Both the position numbers and the translations under genes were made by a program. A stretch of DNA of 64,000 nt from Synanceia verrucosa (taxonomy: Eukaryota > Chordata > Actinopteri > Perciformes > Synanceiidae), in contig CM056553.1 in assembly GCA_029721515.1 (NCBI GenBank), positions 251,001 through 315,000 on the forward strand. The letters are read 5' to 3'. Under the pieces are notes generated by a model, which ran no database searches, was not told the DNA's origin, and saw nothing but the letters and a program-made list of their open reading frames with translations. The number at the start of each line of letters is the position of its first letter. The stretch's first letter is position 1. This document shows, piece after piece, positions 21,101-31,713 of the stretch.

Positions 21101-24100
21101 AGGGAGTCAGCAGGCAGTACCTCCACACCTGTGAATCCAAACACAACGCCTCCTCCTGCTCCCCTGTCTTCTTCCCCTCCTCTTCCGTCTCCTCTTCCTC
21201 TTTCGTCTCCTCCTTCCCCTCCTCCTCCTCCTTCTTCTCCTCCTCCTTCTTTTCCTTCTCCTTCCTCTTCTCTTCCTCCTCCTCCTTCTTCTCTTCCTTC
21301 CCCTCCTCCTCCTCCTCACCACCCATCTCCTCCCACCTGTCTCCTCCCTCATCCTGTCTCACCTGTGAGGCTGGTGAAGGAGGCAGGAGGACAACATCCT
21401 GTCGGCTCCTCTTGCTCCTCTGCAGAGCAGCTTCCACCCAGAGTCGACCCAGAGGAGGAGAGGGGCAGGAGGGGGAGGACCGCTGGCGTCTCCCCACCAG
21501 CAGAGGGGAGCAGGGCAGGGAGTAGGGGAGCCTCGTCCTCCCCACTGGATGAGGAGAGGAGGGGAGAGAGCGGTCGTGTCTCGCCTTCAGGAGAGGTTGG
21601 ACAGGAAGTCCAGCAGAGGTCTCGTTACCTGTCACCTGTTCTACCTGTTCTACCTGTAGCAGTGAGCTCCAGAGAGGAAGAGGTGCAGACACTGTTGTTG
21701 TTTTTGTTCTAAGGTCTTCTGGACAGTAATGTTGTTGTTGATCAATAGATACTTCCTCTTCCTGTGAGCTGTTGACCTGCAGGAGCTCCCTGCCAAAAAA
21801 AACCCAAACAGTTAAACAGATGAAGGAAAATATGATGCAGCTCTGAGCTGGTGGGTCAATGCTAACAGTGGGTCTATGCTAACAGTTGGTCTATGCTAAC
21901 AGTGGGTCTATGCTAACAGTAGGTCTATGCTAAGAGTAGGTCTATGCTAATAATTGGTCTATGCTAACAGTGAGTCTATGCTAACAATTGGTCTATGCTA
22001 ACAATTGGTCTATGCTAACAGTGGGTCTATGCTAACAGTGGGTCTATGCTAACAATTGTCTATGCTAACAGTGGGTCTATGCTAACAGTAGGTCTATGCT
22101 AAGAGTAGGTCTGTGCTAATAATTGGTCTATGCTAACAATTGGTCTATGCTAACAATTGGTCTATGCTAACAATGGCTCTATGCTAACAATGGCTCTATG
22201 CTAACAGTGGGTCTATGCTAACAATTGTCTATGCTAACAGTGGGTCTATAATAACAGTTGGTCTATGCTAACAATTGTCGATGCTAACAATGGGTCTATG
22301 CTAACAGTGGGTCTATAATAACAGTTGGTCTATGCTAACAATTGTCGATGCTAATAATTGGTCTATGCTAACAGTTGGTCTATGCTAATAGTGGGTTTAT
22401 GCTAACAGTGAGTCTATGCTAACAATTGGTCTATGCTAACAATTGGTCTATGCTAACAGTGGGTCTATGCTAACAGTGGGTCTATGCTAACAATTGTCTA
22501 TGCTAACAGTGGGTCTATGCTAACAGTAGGTCTATGCTAAGAGTAGGTCTGTGCTAATAATTGGTCTATGCTAACAGTGGGTCTATGCTAACAATTGGTC
22601 TATGCTAACAATGGCTCTATGCTAACAGTGGGTCTATGCTAACAATTGTCTATGCTAACAGTGGGTCTATAATAACAGTTGGTCTATGCTAACAATTGTC
22701 GATGCTAACAATGGGTCTATGCTAACAGTGGGTCTATAATAACAGTTGGTCTATGCTAACAATTGTCGATGCTAATAATTGGTCTATGCTAACAGTTGGT
22801 CTATGCTAATAGTGGGTTTATGCTAACAGTGGGTCTATGCTAACAATTGGTCTATGCTAACAATGGGTCTATGCTAACAGTGGGTCTATGCTAACAGTGG
22901 GTCTATGCTAACAATTGTCTATGCTAACAGTGGGTCTATGCTAACAGTGGGTCTATGCTAACAATTGTCTATGCTAACAGTGGGTCTATGCTAACAATTG
23001 TCTATGCTAACAGTGGGTCTATGCTAAGAGTGGGTCTCTACTAACAGTGGGTCTATGCTAACAATGGGTCTATGCTAACAGTGGGTCTATACTAACAGTG
23101 GGTCTATGCTAACAATTGTCTATGCTAACAGTGGGTCTATGCTAACAATTGTCTATGCTAACAGTGGGTCTATGCTAAGAGTGGGTCTCTACTAACAGTG
23201 GGTCTATGCTAACAATGGGTCTATGCTAACAGTGGGTCTATGCTAACAATGGGTCTATGCTAACAGTGGGTCTCTGCTAACAGTGGGTCTATGCTAACAA
23301 TGGGTCTATGCTAACAGTGGGTCTATGCTAACAATTGTCTATGCTAACAGTGGGTCTATGCTAACAATTGTCTATGCTAACAGTGGGTCTATGCTAAGAG
23401 TGGGTCTCTACTAACAGTGGGTCTATGCTAACAATGGGTCTATGCTAACAGTGGGTCTATACTAACAGTGGGTCTATGCTAACAATTGTCTATGCTAACA
23501 GTGGGTCTATGCTAACAGTGGGTCTATGCTAACAATTGTCTATGCTAACAGTGGGTCTATGCTACGAGTGGGTCTCTACTAACAGTGGGTCTATGCTAAC
23601 AATGGGTCTATGCTAACAGTGGGTCTATGCTAACAATGGGTCTATGCTAACAGTGGGTCTCTGCTAACAGTGGGTCTATGCTAACAATGGGTCTATGCTA
23701 ACAGTGGGTCTCTGCTAACAGTGGGTCTATGCCAACAATGGGTCTATGTTAACAGTGGTTCTTCGCTATGCTAGCAGTTTGTAACCAACAGTGAGTCAGT
23801 GACAGTGAGTGACTGAGTGGAGAAGGGAGACAGGCTTCCTTGCTCTGATTGGCTGGAGCTCTTTTTACGTCAGCGCGACTCGACTGGATATTTAGGATGC
23901 TAAATGTTCAGTTTTTGTTGGCAACTCAGAGGCAGGACATTGACGAGCTTCTGATCGGCATCCTTGAGGTGTTCATACCTAATGACCCAGACTTGCTGAG
24001 TGGACGACTGCCTCACCTCAGTCTGGGAGAGGGGGGCAAAAATATAGCCGACTGGGCTAAAATCATGTAGTGTGAACAAGAATTACCTGAGCATGGTGAG

Positions 24101-27100
24101 TCTGGTGGTTTGGATCACACCTGGGTCAGATCCACCTGTTGTGGTCTGACCAGTCAAACCCCCGTTCAGGTCTCTGCAACAAAATCACAAGAAATATCAC
24201 TAGTATGACCAGTGGAACCAGTAGAAGTGCAGTGCTCTGTGGGACTGTCAATAGGAAGTGATGATTTTATTACCTCTGGTTGGCGCTCATCATCTCCATG
24301 GTGACGATGACATCATGACCGACTATCTTCCTCCCCTCTGGGGTCAAAGGTCGAATCGTCAGCTGGTTTTCTAGTTCCTGTTTCAGGAAGACAGAACAGT
24401 ACTATTGACGGTACTTCTGACAGGCTGCTACAGACAGTACTGCTGACAGTACTACTGCTGACTGGACTGTACTACTGCTGACAGTACTACTGCTGACAGT
24501 ACTACTGCTACTACTGCTGACTGGACTGTACTACTGCTGACAGTACTACTGCTGACAGTACTACTGCTACTACTGCTGACTGGACTGTACTACTGCTGAC
24601 AGTACTACTGCTGACAGTACTACTACTGACAGTACTACTGCTGACTGGACTGTACTACTGCTGACAGTACTACTGCTGACAGTACTACTGCTACTACTGC
24701 TGACTGGACTGTACTACTGCTGACAGTACTACTGCTGACTGTACTACTGCTGACTGGACTGTACTACTGCTGACAGTACTACTGCTGACTGGACTGTACT
24801 ACTACTGACAGTACTACTGCTGACTGTACTACTGCTGACTGGACTACTGCTGACTGGACTGTACTACTACTGACAGTACTACTGCTGACTGGACTACTAC
24901 TGACTGGACTACTGCTGACTGGACTGTACTACTACTGGCAGTACTACTGCTGACTGGACTGTACTACTACTGACAGTACTACTGCTGACTGTACTACTGC
25001 TGACTGGACTACTGCTGACTGGACTGTACTACTACTGACAGTACTACTGCTGACTGTACTACTGCTGACTGGACTACTGCTGACTGGACTGTACTACTAC
25101 TGACAGTACTACTGCTGACTGGACTACTACTGACAGTACTACTACTGACAGTACTACTGCTGACAGTACTACTGCTGACTGTACTACTGCTGACTGGACT
25201 GTACTACTACTGACAGTACTACTGCTGACAGTACTCCTACTGACAGTACTACTGCTGACAGTACTAATACTGACAGTACTACTGCTGACTGGACTGTACT
25301 ACTGCTGACAGTACTACTGCTGACAGTACTACTGCTGACTGTACTACTGCTGACTGGACTGTACTACTGCTGACAGTACTACTGCTGACAGTACTACTAC
25401 TGACAGTACTACTGCTGACAGTACTACTACTGACAGAACTACTGCTGACAGTACTACTACTGACAGTACTACTGCTGACAGTACTACTGCTGACTGTACT
25501 ACTACTGACAGTACTAATGCTGACAGTACTACTGCTGACTGGACTGTACTACTACTGACAGTACTACTGCTGACAGTACTCCTACTGACTGTACTACTGC
25601 TGACAGTACTACTGCTGACTGGACTGTACTACTGCTGACAGTACTACTGCTGACAGTACTACTGCTGACTGGACTGTACTACTGCTGACAGTACTACTGC
25701 TGACAGAACTAGTGCTGACAGTACTACTGCTGACAGTACTAATGCTGACAGTACTACTGCTGACTGGACTACTACTGACAGTACTACTACTGACAGTACT
25801 ACTGCTGACAGTACTACTGCTGACTGGACTACTACTGACAGTACTACTACTGACAGTACTACTGCTGACAGTACTACTGCTGACTGTACTACTACTGACA
25901 GTACTAATGCTGACAGTACTACTGCTGACTGGACTGTACTACTACTGACAGTACTACTGCTGACAGTACTCCTACTGACTGTACTACTGCTGACAGTACT
26001 ACTGCTGACTGGACTGTACTACTGCTGACAGTACTACTGCTGACAGTACTACTGCTGACTGGACTGTACTACTGCTGACAGTACTACTGCTGACTGTACT
26101 ACTGCTGACAGTACTACTGCTGACTGTACTACTGCTGACAGTACTACTGCTGACAGTACTACTGCTGACTGGACTGTACTACTGCTGACAGTACTACTGC
26201 TGACAGTACTACTGCTGACTGTACTACTGCTGACTGGACTGTACTACTGCTGACAGTACTACTGCTGACTGTACTACTGCTGACTGTACTACTACTGACA
26301 GGACTACTGCTGACTGTACTACTACTGACTGGACTGTACTACTGCTGACTGGACTGTACTACTACTGACAGTACTACTGCTGACTGTACTACTGCTGACT
26401 GTACTACTGCTGACTGTACTACTGCTGACAGGACTACTACTGACAGTACTACTGCTGACTGGACTGTACCACTGCTGACAGGACTACTACTGACTGTACT
26501 ACTGCTGACAGGACTACTACTGACAGTACTACTGCTGACTGGACTGTACTACTGCTGACAGGACTACTGCTGACAGTACTACTGCTGACAGTACTACTGC
26601 TGACTGTACTACTGCTGACAGGACTACTACTGACAGGACTACTGCTGACTGGACTGTACTACTGCTGACTGGACTGTACTACTACTGACAGTACTACTGC
26701 TGACAGTACTACTGCTGACTGGACTGTACTACTGCTGACTGGACTGTACTACTACTGACAGTACTACTGCTGACTGGACTGTACTACTGCTGACTGGACT
26801 GTACTACTGCTGACAGGACTACTGCTGACAGTACTACTGCTGACTGTACTACTGCTGACAGGACTACTACTGACAGGACTACTGCTGACTGGACTGTACC
26901 ACTGCTGACAGGACTACTACTGACAGTACTACTGCTGACAGTACTACTGCTGACTGGACTGTACTACTGCTGACAGGACTACTACTGACAGTACTACTGC
27001 TGACTGGACTGTACTACTGCTGACAGGACTACTACTGACAGTACTACTGCTGACAGTACTACTGCTGACTGTACTACTGCTGACAGGACTACTACTGACT

Positions 27101-28933
27101 GTACTACTGCTGACTGGACTGTACCACTGCTGACAGTACTACTACTGACTGTACTACTGCTGACAGTACTACTGCTGACAGTACTACTACTGACTGTACT
27201 ACTGCTGACTGTACTACTGCTGACAGGACTACTACTGACAGTACTACTGCTGACAGTACTACTGCTGACAGTACTACTGCTGACTGTACTACTGCTGACT
27301 GTACTACTACTGACAGTACTACTACTGACAGTACTACTGCTGACAGTACTACTGCTGACAGTACTACTGCTGACAGTACTACTGCTGACTGTACTACTGC
27401 TGACTGGACTGTACTACTGCTGACAGTACTACTGCTGACTGTACTACTGCTGACTGGACTGTACTACTGCTGACAGGACTACTGCTGACAGTACTACTGC
27501 TGACTGGACTGTACCACTGCTGACAGGACTACTACTGACAGTACCACTGCTGACTGGACTGTACTACTGCTGACAGTACTACTACTGACTGTACTACTGC
27601 TGACAGTATTACTGCTGACTGTACTACTGCTGACAGGACTACTACTGACAGTACTACTACTGACTGTACTACTGCTGACTGTACTACTGCTGACAGGACT
27701 ACTACTGACAGTACTACTGCTGACTGGACTGTACTACTGCTGACAGGACTACTACTGACTGTACTACTGCTGACAGTACTACTGCTGACAGGACTACTAC
27801 TGACAGTACTACTGCTGACTGGACTGTACCACTGCTGACAGGACTACTACTGACAGTACTACTGCTGACTGTACTACTGCTGACAGGACTACTACTGACA
27901 GTACTACTGCTGACTGGACTGTACCACTGCTGACAGGACTACTACTGACTGTACTACTGCTGACAGTACTACTGCTGACTGTACTACTGCTGACAGTACC
28001 ACTGCTGACTGGACTGTACTACTGCTGACAGGACTACTACTGACTGTACTACTGCTGACAGTACTACTGCTGACTGTACTACTGCTGACAGTACTACTGC
28101 TGACAGGACTACTACTGACAGTACTACTACTGACTGTACTACTGCTGACTGTACTACTGCTGACAGGACTACTACTGACAGGACTACTGCTGACTGTACT
28201 ACTGCTGACTGGACTGTACTACTGCTGACAGTACTACTGCTGACAGTACTACTGCTGACTGTACTACTGATAGTGAGGCGACTCAGGTGGTCTCATGTGG
28301 ACTCAAATGGTCTAACGTGGTCTCATGCGGACTCGGGTGAACTCAGGAGGTCTCAGGTGGACTCACGTGGCCTCAAATGGTCTCACCTGGTCTCATATAG
28401 ACTCAGGTGGTCTCAGGTAGTCTCACATTGTCTCACGTGGACTCCATGGTCTCATGTGGACTCCATGGTCTCATGTGGACTCACGTGGACTCAGATAGAC
28501 TCACATGGTCTCAGGTTCCAGGTAGCCTCAGGACAGAGCTACAGGAGCTGAGGAGGGACTCAAAGCATCTTCAGTGTAACTGAAACCAGGAAAGAGTTCC
28601 TGTTTAATGCAGTACTAAAGAGGTACTGGAGTACTTCCATACTGCTTTATACTTGTACTGTAGTACATAAATATATTAAAATACATTTACTGTTACTGTT
28701 TGTATTAATACTTATTTAGTATTTGTTCTCTTACAGCTTTAGATGCCCTGTCACTGGTCTTTAAATGATGTCTCTGTGTTTAATCAGAACATCAGTCTCT
28801 ATTTTAACACTGACTCTCACTTTACACTTTTCACAGTTACAAGCAAATAATCAATGACGATAACAATAATAATAATAAAAATAATTCACTTTACCTTCTT
28901 TGCTTTGTTGAACCACGTCCTGATTTTATTCAT
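18143..28933 (-). CDS. Unrecognised protein with Glu/Lys-rich centre and C-terminal FYVE/RING-like zinc cluster
   Basis: Nine minus-strand exons join in phase with GT-AG borders: 28933-28895 (from MNKIRTWFNKAKK), 24377-24274, 24173-24087, 21789-21088, 20974-20764, 20450-20393, 20319-20236, 18729-18647, 18220-18143, making 481 residues. Residues 228-290 are almost all Glu and Lys, from a GGA/GAA tract. The C-terminus has C435-x2-C438, H449, C451-x2-C454, C459-x2-C462 (HVCRKCEQVFCGPC), which resembles the end of a FYVE or related zinc finger. Before it, FCFHGNTEDHLQRLFEVIS looks like an ordinary helical domain. I do not recognise the family. The exon chain is my own assembly and rests on phase agreement. 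The first exon is preceded by TTTTCAG (28936-28937), so a further 5' exon probably exists, perhaps near the rnf4 promoter. Introns hold a Tc1 copy and two large arrays. Confidence 0.65.
18864..20106 (-). mobile_element. Tc1/mariner transposon, complete ends, dead transposase
   Basis: Terminal inverted repeats of about 26 bases (TATATTGCCAAAAGTATTCG at the left end; the right end at 20081-20106 is its near reverse complement) bound a 1.24 kb element, a usual Tc1 size, with TA at each end. It sits in an intron of the zinc-finger gene, in the same orientation. Confidence 0.9.
18943..19880 (-). pseudogene. Tc1-like transposase pseudogene
   Basis: The C-terminal half is open from 19461 to 18943 and shows the DDE catalytic core: QHDCAPVHKA (second D) and SPDLNLIEHLWDELE (E, DD34E spacing). 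Upstream the frame reads IWQSDG then TGA then VWVWRLPGE, an Arg-to-stop change of CGA to TGA type. Further upstream, the N-terminal helix-turn-helix region survives only as frameshifted pieces. Confidence 0.85.
21858..23765. repeat. 17-bp minisatellite GGTCTATGCTAACAGTG
   Basis: About 110 units alternate ACAGTGGGTCTATGCTA and ACAATTGTCTATGCTA forms (15-17 bases). Longer blocks repeat (for example 22000-22400 against 22440-22830, and three copies around 22980-23580), showing segmental growth. Lies in the intron between 24087 and 21789 of the zinc-finger gene. TGCTAAC on the plus strand resembles a branch-point motif, but the gene runs the other way. Confidence 0.95.
23766..24086. other. Unique intron sequence of the zinc-finger gene
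   Basis: Between the 17-bp array and the exon at 24087. It has a 73-codon plus-strand open frame (23849-24070) with no recognisable domain, taken as chance. Confidence 0.4.
24395..28268. repeat. 15-bp minisatellite TACTACTGCTGACAG and 20-bp variants
   Basis: Roughly 250 units in 3.9 kb. Forms: ACTGCTGACAGTACT, ACTACTGACAGTACT and longer ones with GACTGGACTG. It begins about 18 bases from the exon at 24377 and fills the intron up to 28268. Blocks of several hundred bases recur (25480-25700 and 25850-26080). Runs of ACTGCTGAC show strong codon-like period 3 but no long stop-free frame. Confidence 0.95.
28273..28530. repeat. Degenerate GGTCTCA / GGACTCA repeat
   Basis: Continues directly from the 15-bp array. 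Units of about 10-12 bases such as TCAGGTGGACTCA and TCATGTGGACTCC, with many substitutions, so it is older or less homogenised than its neighbour. Confidence 0.75.
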
Positions 28934-28979
28934 AGCTGAAAACCTCCTGTTGCCTCTTCTGTCTGTGTTTACACTGTTA

Positions 28980-29213
28980 GTGTTACTTTACCTGTGCAGG
29001 TAGAAGGAGGTGGGTGTTTCTCTGTTACTTTACCTGTGCAGGTAGAAGGAGGTGGGTGTTTCTCTGTTACTTTACCTGTGCAGGTAGAAGGAGGTGGGTG
29101 TTTCTCTGTTACTTTACCTGTGCAGGTAGAAGGAGGTGGGTGTTTCTCTGTTACTTTACCTGTGCAGGTAGAAGGAGGTGGGTGTTTCTCTGTTACTTTA
29201 CCTGTGCAGGTAG
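28980..29213. repeat. 42-bp tandem repeat, about 5.5 copies
   Basis: Near-identical units contain TTACTTTACCTGTGCAGG and AGAAGGAGGTGGGTGTTTC. On the minus strand, the sense of the zinc-finger gene, each unit carries CACAG|GTAAAG, a good donor motif. The two plus-strand open frames here are repeat translations. Confidence 0.9.
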
Positions 29214-29299
29214 GTTAGACATAGAATACTGATAAATATCTGAAGAAAAAAACAATATGAAACAAAGTAAAGAGGAATACTTACTTTTATTGTTTTTCA

Positions 29300-29545
29300 G
29301 TGCACATCACACACAGGGTATGAAACACACACACGCAGTAGGGGACAGGTGTCAGAGTGAGGGGGCTACCCCATATCTAGGCGCCCAAGCAGCTGCCTTG
29401 CTCAAGGGCACCTCAGCAGTCCCCGGGATGAGGAACTGGCACCTCTCCAGCTACCAGTGCACTCTCCACACTTGGTTCGACCTGGACTTGAACCAGCGAT
29501 CCTCCGATTCCCAGCACAGGTAACTACAGACTGAGCTACTGGTGA
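29300..29545 (-). mobile_element. tRNA-derived SINE
   Basis: Minus-strand head carries an A box (TAGCTCAGTCTGTAG, about 29529-29543) and a B box (GGTTCAAGTCC, about 29482-29492), internal pol III promoter motifs. The body contains TGAGGTGCCCTTGAGCAAGG, which is common in fish SINEs. The tail is CA-rich. Confidence 0.75.
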
Positions 29546-29669
29546 AACTTCAAGAAGTGTTCACTGATTCACTCGTCTGAGCAGAAAAAAAAAGAGGAAG
29601 AAGCCACACTCAGAGAACTAACTCCTGTAGAGTCATGACATTATTCCAGTGGAAAGAGTGAAAATAAAA

Positions 29670-30060
29670 TAAATACCTGGGCGTCCATATCACTGAGGAC
29701 CTCACCTGGACACTCAACACCACTTAGCAGGTTCAGAAGGATCAACAGCAGCTGAACTTCCTGAGGAGGCTGAGGAAGTTTGGTTTGTCCACCAAGATTC
29801 TCAGCAACTTCTCCAGCTGCATCGCTGTTGGTCCAGCAGCTCTGAACACCTGCAGAGAGTGGAGAAGAAGACTGCTGAGGAGTGCAGCTGGACGCCACTG
29901 GCCTCTTTGCAGAGCATCGAGAGCCACAGAGTCCACAGGAGAGTTGCCTCCATCCTCCAGGACCCCACCCACCTCCAGCATCACACTTCTCCACTCACGC
30001 AGGAGGCACAGAAATGCAGTAAACTGAAAACTGCTAAACAGCTGACAGGATCTCTGCTCT
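29670..30060 (+). mobile_element. Non-LTR retrotransposon (LINE) C-terminal fragment
   Basis: Translation gives YLGVHITEDLTWTLNTT then LNFLRRLRKFGLSTKILSNF, hallmarks of the thumb/C-terminal part of a fish LINE reverse transcriptase, followed by frameshifted remnants ending near DPTHLQHH. The fragment is degenerate, with a stop after NTT. Confidence 0.75.
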
Positions 30061-30169
30061 CTGCTCAAATATCACACATTCTGACATTGCACTTCCTCTT
30101 TGCACAGTCTATATTTTTATTCTGTTCACATGATGATAAACACAATATTTAGTAGACACACAGTATACA

Positions 30170-30262
30170 TAACAGCGACCCAGCCCAAGTCACTACAGAC
30201 TGAGCTACTGGCGCCCCTAGTAATTTTTCACGACCCAGGTGGGACATGAACCCACAGTCCCC
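30170..30262 (-). mobile_element. Second SINE fragment
   Basis: GCCAGTAGCTCAGTCTGTAG (A box) and GGGTTCATGTCCC (B box-like) on the minus strand, diverged from the copy at 29300-29545. Confidence 0.5.
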
Positions 30263-30419
30263 AGCTAACCCTAAACCATTTTATTTATCTAATAATGATG
30301 CTTATTTAACATTTCATTTGCATTTGCAATTAAGAAAAGTGGAATTCTATTTATTTATTAATTACTATTATTATTACTTGTTCTACTAATACTACTACTA
30401 TTCTACTCCGTAAACTGTG

Positions 30420-30680
30420 TAGGTCTCACAGAGGAACAGCAGGGGGCAGAAAGGATCCAGTAACGCTAATCCGTCTAATAACTTCCGGAACAGAAGAAGA
30501 ACAGCGCTCGTGCTTAAACTGTGAACGCTAACATTAGCGTCTTTTAGCTTGAATTAGCTTCCTTCAGATTCAGGGGGCCCGTAAATCAGTCACTTTTATG
30601 TTTATTGCTTGCTGAACGTGACAGCAGCGCCTGCTAACAGCTAACAGCTAACAGCTGTCAGGAGGGGAAACACTGACGGT
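30420..30680 (+). promoter_or_regulatory. rnf4: Probable rnf4 promoter and noncoding first exon
   Basis: Local GC rise with an ETS-like CTTCCGG at about 30482. A good donor CTGACG|GTGAGTGG at 30678/30679 would close a noncoding exon 1 whose intron runs to the acceptor before 31695 (CCTCTGCAG). Because the zinc-finger gene begins on the other strand nearby, it may be a shared promoter; this is inference. Confidence 0.45.
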
Positions 30681-31713
30681 GAGTGGAGACAGCTAGCTTG
30701 ATGCTAACACCGTTCTTACCACTGTCGAGCCAAAATCTGTTTCCATAGAAATTTTGAACCGAAACTGAGCTTTAAATTTAGTCTAACATCAACCTGTGAC
30801 ATCGATCTGAGAGTCTGCCTTCATGATGGAGTTAAATTAACTTTAGTAAACTTTGAGTGTGGGAACAAGAAAGAAAACAAAACTGATTTAAGCACACCTC
30901 CCGTCAGCTGGTCCAGCTGGTTTAAACGACACTCTTTGATTATGCCCGAAGAGAGATGGACTGTTTTAACTTATTGATAACATGAAATGAGCTTCAGAAA
31001 GTCATTTTCCTCTTCTCAGTCTGCTCTGTGGCTCTTATATTTCTGTAGATAGTGGTAGTGTAGCTCTGGCTCCAGGTCAAGACTGATAAAAAGAGTCAAA
31101 CATTTCTTCTATCGTTATTGTTATCATTCAGCATACCATGTGTGATCCATCGTCAATACATCATGTTTCATGTAAAAAAGCTCCCAGTCATTTGGAAACC
31201 TTGATCTGACCAGCAGGTGGCAGAGCTGGATAACTTTTATCAGAAATAATCCCTTTATTGATGTTGAACATGGTATAGCAGTGTATACACACATGCGGTC
31301 TCCAGATGTACTGACTTTTATCTGTTTAACCCTGTGGATGGCAGCATGTTCTCTGATCAGCTGACCTCACCTGCTTTATTCAGGGATCTCACCTGTTTTA
31401 ATCAGCAGCCCTGTTAGTTTGAGGACAGATGCTGACGTAATTACGAATGATCTTGGGCTTCCTGTTTCAGCCAGGAGCTGCTGGATGGTGGTGGTGATGA
31501 TGATTGTGTTATAGAATAGAATTAGTTTATTGATCCCAACCTGGGATATTACTTTTTTTTAGAATAAAAAACATGAACTGCTGGGTAGCTTCTGAATCCC
31601 CCCAGCGATTGAAATGATTTATTGTGTTTAATATTACAATATATTCACGAATTATCATCTGTTTTAACATCTGATTGTATGTTTGCCTCTGCAGCACCTT
31701 CAGTGTCTCTGAT

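Noticed and set aside
21131..21712. Plus-strand Pro/Ser-rich 193-codon frame
   Set aside because: Complement of the Glu/Lys-rich exon; the minus-strand exon fits a phased nine-exon chain.
29482..29543. tRNA gene on the minus strand
   Set aside because: A and B boxes are present but no cloverleaf with acceptor-stem pairing was found, and a SINE body follows.
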